A stretch of 64,000 nucleotides of DNA from Pseudoblastomonas marina (lineage in GTDB: Bacteria > Pseudomonadota > Alphaproteobacteria > Sphingomonadales > Sphingomonadaceae): the NCBI RefSeq assembly GCF_014641655.1, contig NZ_BMID01000001.1, positions 1-64,000 of the forward strand, given 5' to 3'. The notes beneath the pieces are model-generated. The model did no database searches. It was not told the DNA's origin and was given only the letters and a program-made list of their open reading frames with translations. Numbering within the stretch: the first letter of the stretch is position 1; the number at the start of each line of letters is the position of its first letter. Below, piece after piece: positions 46,028-54,168 of this stretch. Made by a program: the position numbers and the translations under genes.

Positions 46028-46933
46028 ATGATTCGGGCAATGAACAAGAGCGTCGAGCGCGACGCGACGAGTTACAACGGTTACGTGATGTTGCTGCTCT
46101 TCTTGGTGGTGACGGTGCTGGCGCTGTGGGGCTTCTTCCAGAACCTCCCCGAAGACGGGATGAGCAAGGCGGAGAAGATCACTTTCGTCGCCTCGCTGGT
46201 GGGGCTTCTGATCGGCCCGATCTTCATCCTCGTCGGCTTCTTCATGATCCAGCCCAACCAGGCGGCGGTGATCACGCTGTTCGGCGAATATCGCGGGACC
46301 GAGCGGACCGAGGGCCTGCGCTGGGTGTGGCCGTGGATGATGCGCAAGAAGATCTCCGCGCGCGCCAACAACATCCATTCGGACCGGGTCAAGATCAACG
46401 ATCTGCGCGGCAACCCGATCGAGATCGCCTGCAACGTGGTGTGGCGTGTCGCCGATACTGCGCAGGCGAGCTTCGACGTCGACGATTACAAGGAGTTCGT
46501 GAACATCCAGATCGAGGCCGGGCTGCGCACGGTCGGCTCGCGCCATCCCTATGACGATTTCGAAGGCGAGGAAGTGACGCTGCGTTCGGGCGGCGACGTC
46601 GTGAACCAGGAATTGCTCGAGGAGCTCAACGACCGGCTCAAGGTCGCCGGGATCGTGGTCGACGAAGCGGGCCTGACCCACCTCGCCTATGCCTCGGAAA
46701 TCGCCAGCGCGATGCTCAAGCGCCAGCAGGCCGATGCGATCATCGCCGCGCGCGCGAAGATCGTGTTGGGCGCGGTGGGCATGGTCGAGGACGCGCTCAA
46801 GAAGCTGTCGCAGGACGGAATCGTCGAGATGGACGACGAACGCCGCGCCGCGATGGTGTCCAACCTGATGGTCGTGCTGTGCGGCGAGAAGGAAGCGCAC
46901 CCGGTCGTCAATGCGGGCACGCTCTACCAGTAA
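46028..46933 (+). CDS. SPFH-domain membrane protein (stomatin/slipin-like)
   Basis: The 301-residue protein has two N-terminal membrane segments (about 20-37 and 52-73) and then an SPFH/band-7 domain from residue 74 ([20 protein letters not shown], later [20 protein letters not shown]), followed by a helical coiled-coil part ([20 protein letters not shown]). Such proteins oligomerise in membranes and organise proteases or other partners; no NfeD partner is adjacent here. The ATG at 46028 is preferred to the GTG at 46022 because AAAGGGG is seven bases upstream. Confidence 0.88.
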   Translation: MIRAMNKSVERDATSYNGYVMLLLFLVVTVLALWGFFQNLPEDGMSKAEKITFVASLVGLLIGPIFILVGFFMIQPNQAAVITLFGEYRGTERTEGLRWVWPWMMRKKISARANNIHSDRVKINDLRGNPIEIACNVVWRVADTAQASFDVDDYKEFVNIQIEAGLRTVGSRHPYDDFEGEEVTLRSGGDVVNQELLEELNDRLKVAGIVVDEAGLTHLAYASEIASAMLKRQQADAIIAARAKIVLGAVGMVEDALKKLSQDGIVEMDDERRAAMVSNLMVVLCGEKEAHPVVNAGTLYQ

Positions 46934-46936
46934 ACC

Positions 46937-47149
46937 ATGGCCGACAAGCCGACCAAGCAAGCCAAGAAGGCTTTCGCCCTGCGGCTCGATCCGGCGCTCC
47001 ACTCGGCGCTGGAGCGGGCCGCAGCGGCCGAATTGCGCTCGGTCAACGCTCAGATCGAAATGCTGCTGAGGGAAGCGCTGGCGAAACGCGGGATCGACGT
47101 GCCCAAGCCCAAGCCGCCTCAGCGCGGCCGCCCGCCCAAGGGTTCGTAA
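46937..47149 (+). CDS. Arc-type (ribbon-helix-helix) DNA-binding protein with AT-hook-like tail
   Basis: The 70-residue protein has a ribbon-helix-helix pattern: a Lys-rich start, the strand FALRLDPALHSALERAAAAE (about 13-32) and the second helix with SVNAQIEMLLREALAKR, as in Arc/MetJ-like repressors. The tail PPQRGRPPKGS contains GRP, the core of AT-hook motifs. It starts three bases after the stop of the stomatin-like gene, so the two form one transcript. It may repress its own operon through the upstream palindrome (inference). It also resembles antitoxin DNA-binding domains, but no toxin is adjacent. Confidence 0.8.
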   Translation: MADKPTKQAKKAFALRLDPALHSALERAAAAELRSVNAQIEMLLREALAKRGIDVPKPKPPQRGRPPKGS

Positions 47150-47207
47150 TGGGACGGTGGTCGGCAAGGGCCTTCGCAGGTCGGGCAGGACGGGTTACTC
47201 CGGAGGC

Positions 47208-48146
47208 ATGAAGCACGCGACCATCCTGACCGCCGCAGTCCTGCTGTCCTCGACGGCTGCCGCTGCGCAATCCTCCGGCCCGTTCACCGTGGCCGAGACG
47301 GGCAATTCGCATTCCAACCTCCAGGCCGCGGTCTACGAGGCCGAAGCGCTGCCGACGGGCACGATCCTGATCGCGCCAGGTGTCCACCGCGTCTGCGCGG
47401 TGCAGCAGCGCGGCTCGGTCACCTTCCGCGCCGCGCAGCCGGGCGAAGCGCGCTTTTCCCGCATCGCCTGCGAAGGCAAGGCGGCGCTGGTGCTGCGCGG
47501 ACAGTCCTCGCGCATCGAGGGTCTCGTCTTCTCGAACATTCGCGTCGGCGACGGCAACGGTGCGGGGATCCGGCTCGAGACGGGAGACCTGTTCGTCTCG
47601 CAGAGCTGGTTCCGCGACAGCCAGCAGGGCATCCTCACCGCCAACGACGCGAACGGCGATATCGTGATCGACAAGTCGACCTTCTCCCGGCTCGGCACCT
47701 GCGAGAATTCGGCCGGTTGCGCGCATTCGATCTATATCGGCGATTATGGTAGCCTGACCGTCACGCGCTCCAGGTTCGAGGAGGGGCGCGGCGGGCACTA
47801 CGTCAAATCGCGCGCCGCGCGGATCGACCTCCGCGACAGCTCGTTCGACGATGCAAGGGGGCAGGCCACCAACTACATGGTCGATTTGCCCGCCGGAGCC
47901 GTGGGTCGCATCGCGAACAACTGGTTCGTGCAGGGGTCGAACAAGGAAAACTGGTCGGCCTTCATCGCAGTCGCAGCCGAGGGTGGTTCGAATGCGAGCG
48001 AGGGTCTCGTGATCGAGAACAACACCGCGCGCTTCGTGCCCGGCCTCGCGCGCAACACCCATTTCGTTGCCAGCTGGACCGGCGAGCGCTTCACCATCCG
48101 CAACAACGACCTCGCTCGCGGGATTGCGCGGTTCGACCAGCGCTGA
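47208..48146 (+). CDS. Exported right-handed beta-helix protein, unknown function
   Basis: The 312-residue product has a signal peptide (cleavage near AAAAQ, residue 22), an N-terminal motif similar to periplasmic polysaccharide-binding or lyase-like helices (SNLQAAVYEAEALPTGTILI) and then repeated parallel beta-helix turns (ADNGDIVIDKSTFSRLG-like, SLTVTRSRFEEGRGG and GLVIENNTARF segments). No catalytic residues are recognisable. GGAGG stands only one base before the ATG at 47208, an unusually short spacing. It follows the Arc-type gene by 58 bases. Confidence 0.75.
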   Translation: MKHATILTAAVLLSSTAAAAQSSGPFTVAETGNSHSNLQAAVYEAEALPTGTILIAPGVHRVCAVQQRGSVTFRAAQPGEARFSRIACEGKAALVLRGQSSRIEGLVFSNIRVGDGNGAGIRLETGDLFVSQSWFRDSQQGILTANDANGDIVIDKSTFSRLGTCENSAGCAHSIYIGDYGSLTVTRSRFEEGRGGHYVKSRAARIDLRDSSFDDARGQATNYMVDLPAGAVGRIANNWFVQGSNKENWSAFIAVAAEGGSNASEGLVIENNTARFVPGLARNTHFVASWTGERFTIRNNDLARGIARFDQR

Positions 48147-48668
48147 TCAACCCGGCGCGCCGAACGCCCTGGCATAACGGACGCGGCCCTTCGGCGGGGA
48201 TCCGTCGAGGACCATGCGCTGGAAATATTCCGCCGGCGGACCGGGATAGGTCAGCGCGGGATCGTGCTCGAACCCGAACCGGCCGTAAAAATCCGGATCG
48301 CCGAGCAGCACCACGCCGTTCGCGCCGCGCAGCCGCAGGTCGGCGATCGCGCGCTTGATCAGCTGGCTGCCGATCCCCTCGCGCTGGCATTCGGGCAGCA
48401 CCGAAACCGGTCCGAGACCGTACCAGTCGCCATACTCCCTTCGTGCACCACCCTCGATCGTCACCGGAGAGATCGCGACATGGCCGACGATCCGTTCGCC
48501 GTCTTCGGCCACCAGCGACAGCGTCAGGTCGCCATCGGCGCGCAAATTGTCGACGAGATCGGCTTCGTCCCCGTCGGCAAAGGGCATGCCGAGGAAGGCG
48601 GCCTCGGTCAGCGCATGGATTGCCGATTGGTCCGAGCCCCGTTCGGGGCGGATGGTGATTGCGGTCAT
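48147..48668 (-). CDS. GNAT N-acetyltransferase (YhbS-like)
   Basis: The 173-residue protein has the acetyl-CoA-binding loop VLPECQREGIGSQLIKRAIA and, further on, GANGVVLLGDPDFYGRFGFE, typical of the YhbS group of predicted N-acetyltransferases. Substrate unknown. It overlaps the end of ribA by four bases (ATGA) and is tail to tail with the beta-helix gene, with no gap. Confidence 0.87.
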   Translation of the reverse strand: MTAITIRPERGSDQSAIHALTEAAFLGMPFADGDEADLVDNLRADGDLTLSLVAEDGERIVGHVAISPVTIEGGARREYGDWYGLGPVSVLPECQREGIGSQLIKRAIADLRLRGANGVVLLGDPDFYGRFGFEHDPALTYPGPPAEYFQRMVLDGSPPKGRVRYARAFGAPG

Positions 48669-49654
48669 GGCAGCAAGTGTCCCGATCGGTCGCGCTTGGT
48701 GGCGAGATAGCGCGCATTCTGCGGGTTGGCACCCGGGGCATGCGGTACGCGCTCGGTCACGGACAAGCCTTGCGCCTCGAGTGCGGCGACCTTGCGCGGA
48801 TTGTTGGTCAGCAGCCGCAAGTCAGCGATATCGAGCAGTGCGAGCATGCGCGCGGCGGTGTGAAAATCGCGCGCCTCGTCGGGCAGGCCGAGTCGCTGGT
48901 TGGCATCGACCGTGTCGTGGCCCTGGTCCTGGAGACGATAGGCACGCAGCTTGTTGACGAGCCCGATGCCGCGCCCTTCCTGCCGCAGGTAGAGCAGCAC
49001 GCCCCAGCCGCCGCTCTCGGCTTCCTGGGCCATCTGCGCGAGCGCGCCGTCCAATTGCGGCCCGCAATCGCATTTGAGTGAGCCGAGCACGTCGCCGGTC
49101 AGACATTCGGAATGCAGCCGGACAAGCGGCGGTCGGTCCGCCCGTCGTTCTCCGATGACGAGCGCGACATGCTCGCGCAGGTCGTCGGTGCTGCGGAAGG
49201 CCACGATCTCGGCATCGAGGGCGGCGGCGACCGGCAGGCGGGCGCGGGTGACGATCCGAAGGCCGTGGCCCAATTGCAGGGCTGCCAAATCGCCCGCTTC
49301 GATCGGCTGCGCCTCGCCTGGATTGTCCGGATCGACCATGAAGGCGGGCAGGATCCCGGCTATGCGCGCCAGTTCGAGGGCTGCCTGCGCCTCGGCCTGC
49401 CAATCGAGCCGATCGGCGCGGAACGGACCCTTGAGCGGATTGGCAAGGTCGAGCGCGGGATCGGCCGCGGCGCGCGCATCCGCAAGGGTAAACGGGTCTG
49501 CGCCGTGGATTAGAACGGGCGCATCGGGGGTGGCGGCTTCGCGCTGGTTGGCGAGCTTGAGGGTGACCGCGCGGGCTGCGGAAATCAGTAATCGATCAGC
49601 CTGCGCTTCGTTTGCAATGGCGGTTTCGGCGGGCAGCAATGTCGGGCCGCCCAC
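48665..49654 (-). CDS. ribA: GTP cyclohydrolase II
   Basis: RibA opens GTP to start riboflavin synthesis. The C-terminal catalytic domain has zinc ligands in HSECLTGDVLGSLKCDC, the DxxxR-type region LYLRQEGRGIGLVNKLRAY, and LLTNNPRKVAALEAQG. The protein carries an extra N-terminal domain of about 130 residues, common in this order, but lacks a DHBP-synthase motif. With the GTG at 49654 it has 329 residues. Conserved-looking sequence continues 30 codons upstream without an ATG, GTG or TTG, to a CTG overlapping the xth stop, so the true start may be there. Confidence 0.9.
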   Translation of the reverse strand: MGGPTLLPAETAIANEAQADRLLISAARAVTLKLANQREAATPDAPVLIHGADPFTLADARAAADPALDLANPLKGPFRADRLDWQAEAQAALELARIAGILPAFMVDPDNPGEAQPIEAGDLAALQLGHGLRIVTRARLPVAAALDAEIVAFRSTDDLREHVALVIGERRADRPPLVRLHSECLTGDVLGSLKCDCGPQLDGALAQMAQEAESGGWGVLLYLRQEGRGIGLVNKLRAYRLQDQGHDTVDANQRLGLPDEARDFHTAARMLALLDIADLRLLTNNPRKVAALEAQGLSVTERVPHAPGANPQNARYLATKRDRSGHLLP

Positions 49655-49740
49655 AAAGCGTATCGGCCAGCCATGGCGCAGCGCATCGACCGCCTGCGCG
49701 GCCCGACGGGCCGGAGAAGGCCCAGGCGTCGGCTCCTCGC

Positions 49741-50538
49741 TCAGAGCTCGAATTCCGTGATCAGCGGCACGTGGTCGGAAGGTTTCTCCCAGTCACGTGC
49801 ATATTCGTGCACCGAATGGCCGGTCGCCTGCCGTGCCAGTTCGGGCGAGGTCCACATATGGTCGAGCCGCCGTCCGCGATCGTTCGCTTTCCAGTCCTTC
49901 GAACGATAGCTCCACCACGAATAATAGCGTTCGGGATCGGGGATGTGCTGGCGCCCTATATCGTTCCACCCATGCGCATCCATGAAGCGCTGCAGCGTCT
50001 CGACCTCGATCGGGGTGTGGCTGACGACCTTGAGCAGCTGCTTGTGGCTCCATACGTCGCTTTCGAGCGGGGCGACGTTGAAATCCCCGACGATCAGCGT
50101 GGGCCGGTCGACCTTGTCGGCCCAGCGGGTCATTCGCTCGAAGAAATCGAGCTTCTGGCCGAATTTCACGTTCTGCTCGCGATCGGGGACGTCGCCGCCC
50201 GCGGGCACGTAGACGTTCTCGACCACCATGCCCTGATGCACGGGGTCGGTCAGCTCGATGCCGATGTGGCGCGCTTCGCCATTGTCCTGCCAGTCATGCT
50301 TCGAGAAATCCCGGAACGGCACTTTCCCGACCGTCGCGACACCGTGATAGCCCTTCTGCCCGTGGATGGCGAAGTGCTCGTAACCGAGTGCCTGGAACGC
50401 CTCGTAGGGGAACTGGTGCTCCTGGCACTTGATCTCTTGCAGGCACAGCACGTCGGGCGCCTGCTCCTTCAGGAAGCGCTCGACGATGGGCATGCGCAGG
50501 CGGACGGAATTGATGTTCCAGGTGGCGATCGAAAGCAT
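49741..50538 (-). CDS. xth: Exodeoxyribonuclease III
   Basis: The 265-residue Mg-dependent nuclease cuts at abasic sites in base-excision repair. Signatures: MLSIATWNINSVRLR, the metal Glu in LCLQEIKCQE, YVPAGGD, IVGDFNVAP, and the C-terminal SDHVPLITEF with the catalytic Asp-His pair. It is the first gene of a leftward run xth-ribA-GNAT. Confidence 0.96.
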   Translation of the reverse strand: MLSIATWNINSVRLRMPIVERFLKEQAPDVLCLQEIKCQEHQFPYEAFQALGYEHFAIHGQKGYHGVATVGKVPFRDFSKHDWQDNGEARHIGIELTDPVHQGMVVENVYVPAGGDVPDREQNVKFGQKLDFFERMTRWADKVDRPTLIVGDFNVAPLESDVWSHKQLLKVVSHTPIEVETLQRFMDAHGWNDIGRQHIPDPERYYSWWSYRSKDWKANDRGRRLDHMWTSPELARQATGHSVHEYARDWEKPSDHVPLITEFEL

Positions 50539-50584
50539 GCATGGGGTGATAGGTGCGGCGCTGACCGCTCACAACCACCAGACA

Positions 50585-50622
50585 CAAAAAACCCCCGTCC
50601 CGGGGGCATTGGGACGAGGGTT
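50585..50622 (-). terminator. Strong leftward terminator
   Basis: A 12-bp stem with one mismatch (50590-50601 with 50611-50622) around a nine-base loop is followed, read leftward, by six or more T. No protein gene ends just upstream of it; lolA ends about 200 bases earlier. It therefore suggests a separate short transcript. Confidence 0.8.
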
Positions 50623-50708
50623 CCATGTTGCGTTGGTCACGCAAAACCGGCCCGACTTGAGGGTGACAGGGCAACAGGGGGGAAACCCGTCTCCCATCGA
50701 GCCGATCT
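50585..50708 (-). ncRNA. Candidate small RNA ending at the 50585 terminator
   Basis: The gap 50539-50827 has no coding frame but shows structure: the terminator at 50585, a hairpin at about 50629-50646 (TTGCGT-TGGTC-ACGCAA on the plus strand), a further pairing of GACAGGG with CCCGTC at about 50665-50691, and a possible leftward promoter (TTGGCA at 50741-50736, TAGATT at 50720-50715, spacing 15). A transcript of about 120 nt would result. I recognise no known family (not tmRNA, RNase P or SRP RNA). It could instead be the structured 3' end of the lolA message. Confidence 0.35.
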
Positions 50709-50807
50709 GCGTTCAATCTACCTTACGGACGTTGCTGCCAACTGAACAATTCGAACCTAACTGCACGTATTCGTCGCAGGGAATGAACGGTTGCCGGCCA
50801 TTCCGTT

Positions 50808-50827
50808 TCGTCTCAGCGACGAGACGA
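50808..50827 (-). terminator. Hairpin directly after the lolA stop
   Basis: TCGTCTC and GAGACGA (7-bp arms, six-base loop) lie immediately behind the lolA stop codon. No T run follows, so it may stabilise the message rather than terminate it. Confidence 0.45.
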
Positions 50828-51466
50828 TTATTTGCGCGGATCGCGATAGCGGAAGGTGTTGTTCGACACGCTCATTCCGTAGCGATGACCAGAGAGTCGC
50901 ACGGTGGTGCGGGTGTTCTGCGCATCGAGCGCGACCCAGCCCGCCAGTTCGAGCCCGCCCGGTGCGCCCGAATCGCGGCGGAAGATCAGCGTGATGACCC
51001 CGAACTCGGGCTTCTTCGGATCGCGCACCTCGACACTCACGACATTGGGATCGCCGGTCGGCAGCAGCTTGCCGTAGCGCTTCACGTCGCGATTCGGATC
51101 GAGCAGCGCACCCAGCGGCGAATTGCCGATCGGGTAGCGCTGGACCTGCGCGACCTCGTAATCGACGAAGGTCAGCGCCTTGCCATCGGAGACGACGAGC
51201 AGCGGCACGCCCTTTTCGTACTGGAAGCGGATCTTGCCCGGGCGCTTCAGTGTCAGCTTGCCCGAGAAGGACTGACCGTTGCGATCGGTCTGGGTGAAAT
51301 TCGCGGTCATCGTGCCGATACCGCGCAATGCCTTCACGACCTGGTCGATATCGCCTGCCTGTGCCTGGGCACTGGCGGCGGGCATGGGAACGGTCGCGGC
51401 GAGCGGCAGGGCCGCCGCGCCGAGAGCGAGGGCAAACATAGGTTTGCGGAAAGTACGGTTCATCAT
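50828..51466 (-). CDS. lolA: Outer-membrane lipoprotein carrier LolA
   Basis: LolA ferries lipoproteins across the periplasm from LolCDE to the outer membrane. The 212-residue protein has a signal peptide (cleavage near ASAQAQ, about residue 36) and the LolA fold with TMTANFTQTDRNGQSFSGKL and KRPGKIRFQYEKGVPLLVVS, and ends in RYRDPRK. The start is one of two adjacent ATGs at 51466 and 51463. It is downstream of rpmG in the same orientation. The window encodes several lipoproteins that would need it. Confidence 0.9.
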   Translation of the reverse strand: MMNRTFRKPMFALALGAAALPLAATVPMPAASAQAQAGDIDQVVKALRGIGTMTANFTQTDRNGQSFSGKLTLKRPGKIRFQYEKGVPLLVVSDGKALTFVDYEVAQVQRYPIGNSPLGALLDPNRDVKRYGKLLPTGDPNVVSVEVRDPKKPEFGVITLIFRRDSGAPGGLELAGWVALDAQNTRTTVRLSGHRYGMSVSNNTFRYRDPRK

Positions 51467-51503
51467 GGCACTCTTGTTAGGTGATGCGCCTTGAACCGAT
51501 AGT

Positions 51504-51527
51504 GAACTGCCGTGTTCCCGGCAGTTC
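51504..51527 (-). terminator. Hairpin after rpmG
   Basis: GAACTGCCG (51504-51512) pairs perfectly with CGGCAGTTC (51519-51527) just after the rpmG stop, read leftward. A T run is lacking, so termination may be partial and lolA may receive read-through. Confidence 0.5.
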
Positions 51528-51534
51528 AGCAAGA

Positions 51535-51702
51535 TCACTTGATCTTGGCTTCCTTGAACTCGACGTGCTTCTTCGCAATCGGGTCGTACTTGCGGAAAGT
51601 GAACTTTTCCGTGTGATTGCGCGGGTTCTTCTTCGTGACGTAGAAGAAGCCGGTATCGGCGGTCGAAACGAGCCGGATCTTGACGGTTGCGGGCTTGGCC
51701 AT
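51535..51702 (-). CDS. rpmG: 50S ribosomal protein L33
   Basis: A 55-codon gene reading leftward from the ATG at 51702. The product starts [20 protein letters not shown] and continues [20 protein letters not shown], ending EFKEAKIK, which is L33 of the type without the Cys-x-x-Cys zinc ribbon. L33 sits near the E site of the large subunit. It is too short for default gene length limits but unmistakable. GTAGGAA precedes the start. Confidence 0.96.
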   Translation of the reverse strand: MAKPATVKIRLVSTADTGFFYVTKKNPRNHTEKFTFRKYDPIAKKHVEFKEAKIK

Positions 51703-51822
51703 GGCCTTGGTTCCTACGGTGAGATGGGTCGGACCGGCTGGCGGGCCCGCTCAAACAATGCGAGCGGCACGTCGCCGTACCGCCCGTTACGGGCGCGGCA
51801 ATTAGCCTCCGGGCGCGAAAAG

Positions 51823-52614
51823 TCAAGCACGATCGCGCTCGCTGGATTTGACCCGATAGGGGGCGAGCGGTGCCAGGATACGATAGGTCTCGCGGGCCGG
51901 CGGCGAGTCGAGCGGCGGGAAATCGAGCGGCGCTGGATCGATTCGGGTATCGGGCAGCCGATCGAGCAGGTCGCGCACCAGTGTCAGCCGCCCGAGCTTC
52001 TGATCGTTGAAATCGACCAACGTCCACGGGGCATGCGGCGTGTGGCTTGCCTCAAGCATCGCTTCGCGCGCTGCGGTGTATGCGTCGTAGAGGTCGCGCG
52101 CCGCGAGATCGATCGGCGATAGCTTCCAGCGCTTGAGTGGGTCGTCGAGCCGCTCGCGCAAGCGCTCCTCCTGCTTGTCCTGATCGGTCGCGAGCCAGTA
52201 TTTGAACAGCATGATGCCATCATCGACGAGCATCTTCTCGAACGCCGGGACCTGATCGAGGAAGGCTGCCACCTCGGCCTCGTCGGCGAAACCCATGACG
52301 CGCTCTACGCCCGCGCGATTGTACCAACTGCGGTCGAACAGCACGATCTCGCCTGCCGTCGGCAGGTGTTCGACATAGCGCTGGAAATACCACTGGCCCG
52401 ATTCGCGCTCCGACGGCTTCGACAGCGCGACGGTTCGGCAGGCTCGCGGGTTGAGCGTCTCCGATACCGCACGGATCGCGCCCCCCTTGCCCGCGGTGTC
52501 GCGACCCTCGAACACCACCACCACCCGCGCGCCCTTGGCCTGCACCCAGCGCGCCATCGCCACCAGTTCCTCGCGCATCGGTGCCATCGCGGCATCGTAG
52601 ACCTTGCGTTTCAT
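51823..52614 (-). CDS. ppk2: Polyphosphate kinase 2 family protein
   Basis: The 263-residue kinase transfers phosphate between polyphosphate and nucleotides. Walker A is FEGRDTAGKGGAIRAV (36-50), followed by the lid and second motif FDRSWYNRAGVERVMGF, and IDLAARDLYDAYTAAREAM. It lacks the N-terminal extension of some class I members but has the same core. GGGAG is upstream of the ATG at 52614. A much longer frame upstream runs antisense through phhA and is not coding. It is divergent from phhA. Confidence 0.92.
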   Translation of the reverse strand: MKRKVYDAAMAPMREELVAMARWVQAKGARVVVVFEGRDTAGKGGAIRAVSETLNPRACRTVALSKPSERESGQWYFQRYVEHLPTAGEIVLFDRSWYNRAGVERVMGFADEAEVAAFLDQVPAFEKMLVDDGIMLFKYWLATDQDKQEERLRERLDDPLKRWKLSPIDLAARDLYDAYTAAREAMLEASHTPHAPWTLVDFNDQKLGRLTLVRDLLDRLPDTRIDPAPLDFPPLDSPPARETYRILAPLAPYRVKSSERDRA

Positions 52615-52692
52615 TTTCGGCTCCCAATCCCTAGATAGGCAATGAGCGACCACCCTCGCGGGAGAGTCGCAACGGTAGAGGAAGAACTGGAT

Positions 52693-53631
52693 ATGGCCAC
52701 ACTCGCGAAAGAGGAAACCGACTTTACGACGCTGCCGGATATGCCGGCGGACGTCTTCACCGCGCCGTTGAAGCGGCCCGAACACGTCGGCGAGGACTGG
52801 CTCGAGCCCAAGCAGACCGAATACGATTCGGAAGACGATGCGATCTGGGACGACCTGTTCAAGCGCCAGATGGAGATCCTGCCCGGGCGCGCTGCGACCG
52901 CGTTCCTCGAAGGCACCGAGAAGCTCGATCTCGGCCGCGGCGGGGTGCCCGATTTCGGGCAGTTGTCCGAGGAACTCGGCGCAATGACCGGCTGGAGCGT
53001 GGTGCCCGTGCCGATGCTGATCCCCGATCACGTGTTCTTCTGGCACCTCGCCAATCGCCGTTTCCCGGCGGGCAACTTCATCCGCACCCGCGAGACCTTC
53101 GACTACATCCAGGAGCCCGACGTCTTCCACGACGTGTTCGGTCACGTGCCGATGCTCACCGATCCGGTGTTCGCCGATTACATGCAGGAATACGGCCGCG
53201 CCGGCTGGAGGGCTATGGAATATAACCGCCTGAAGGCGCTCGGTGCACTCTACTGGTACACGGTCGAATTCGGGCTGATCCAGGAAGATGTCGGCCTGCG
53301 CGCCTATGGTGCGGGGATCCTGTCGGGCCCGACCGAAGCGGTCTATGCGGTCGAGGCCGAAAGCCCGAACCGAATCATGCTCAACGTCGACCGGGTGATG
53401 CGGACCGATTACGTCATCAGCGACCTGCAACCGACCTATTTCGTGATCGACAGCTTCGAGGACCTCTACCACCAGACGGTCGAGCGCGATTTCGAGAAGC
53501 TCTATCGCAATCTCGGCCCCGGTTTCACCTATGCCAACACGGCCGTGATCGACATCGACAACGTCGTGAACCGCGGGACGCTCGAATACACGCTGCGCGG
53601 CGGTCGCGGGAGCGGCGCCAAGCCGGTCTGA
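52693..53631 (+). CDS. phhA: Phenylalanine 4-monooxygenase
   Basis: PhhA hydroxylates phenylalanine to tyrosine with tetrahydropterin, oxygen and non-haem iron. Iron ligands are visible as His146 and His151 in PDVFHDVFGHVP and Glu192 in YTVEFGL, with the family spacing. The 312-residue form starts at an ATG with GGAAG eight bases upstream; an in-frame ATG 17 codons earlier (52642) lacks a good site. No pterin carbinolamine dehydratase is adjacent. A strong bidirectional terminator follows. Confidence 0.94.
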   Translation: MATLAKEETDFTTLPDMPADVFTAPLKRPEHVGEDWLEPKQTEYDSEDDAIWDDLFKRQMEILPGRAATAFLEGTEKLDLGRGGVPDFGQLSEELGAMTGWSVVPVPMLIPDHVFFWHLANRRFPAGNFIRTRETFDYIQEPDVFHDVFGHVPMLTDPVFADYMQEYGRAGWRAMEYNRLKALGALYWYTVEFGLIQEDVGLRAYGAGILSGPTEAVYAVEAESPNRIMLNVDRVMRTDYVISDLQPTYFVIDSFEDLYHQTVERDFEKLYRNLGPGFTYANTAVIDIDNVVNRGTLEYTLRGGRGSGAKPV

Positions 53632-53653
53632 CCCAGATCGCCGACGCGCACGA

Positions 53654-53687
53654 AAAAGCGGCGCCGGATCGCTCCGGCGCCGCTTTT
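53654..53687. terminator. Bidirectional terminator between phhA and a lipoprotein gene
   Basis: AAAAGCGGCGCCGG (53654-53667) pairs perfectly with CCGGCGCCGCTTTT (53674-53687); T tracts follow on both strands. It ends phhA rightward and the lipoprotein gene leftward. Confidence 0.92.
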
Positions 53688-53710
53688 CCTTTGCCGTATG
53701 GCGCGTCCGA

Positions 53711-53971
53711 TTACTCGGGGGTCGCGTCCATGTCGTCGGCCGCATCTTCCATGGCGTCGGCTTCGGCTTCGACCTGGTCTTCGGCCGCATCGGCCTGTTC
53801 GTCGGTCATCATGCCGGCATCTTCGGCAGCATCGATTTCAGCGTCGGCCTGGTCTTCCATGGCTTCGGCTTCGGCTTCCATTTCGTTTTCGGCGGCGCTG
53901 TCGCAAGCGGCGAGGCTCAGGCCCATCGCGGCAACCGAGGCAACCATCGCGGATTTCATCGTGAATTTCAT
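53711..53971 (-). CDS. Hyperacidic small lipoprotein, copy A
   Basis: The 86-residue product has a signal with lipobox LAAC (MKFTMKSAMVASVAAMGLSLAA, cleaved before Cys23; the listed stretch is the full signal). The 64-residue mature part has 27 Asp/Glu, no Lys, Arg or His, and many Ala and Met; it is probably helical or disordered. The first ten mature residues CDSAAENEME are shared with copy B at 54169-54417. Function unknown; binding of cations or basic partners in the periplasm is a guess. GGGGAAG lies before the ATG. Confidence 0.8.
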   Translation of the reverse strand: MKFTMKSAMVASVAAMGLSLAACDSAAENEMEAEAEAMEDQADAEIDAAEDAGMMTDEQADAAEDQVEAEADAMEDAADDMDATPE

Positions 53972-54168
53972 GGCATCTTCCCCTTCGTTTGTTTGGGATC
54001 GCCCGGATAGCAGGAAGCTTCGGGCAAGGTAAGATATTTAACCAATTGTTTCGTGCATGAACGGAACGGCCCAATCGCACGGGGCTTGGCGACGCCCAAT
54101 TATGGAAGGACCGGCGCGGGGCGAACCCGGCCGGCCTTTCACTCTGCAGCGATGCTGCGATCGAGGCG

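Noticed and set aside
45992-47149. Reading the stomatin/Arc pair as a toxin-antitoxin module
   Set aside because: The Arc-type protein resembles antitoxin DNA-binding domains, but the partner is a normal-size SPFH membrane protein and comes first; nothing indicates a toxin.
51823-53790. A 655-codon minus-strand frame that would extend PPK2 far upstream
   Set aside because: The extension is antisense to phhA; PPK2 homology and a GGGAG site place the start at 52614.
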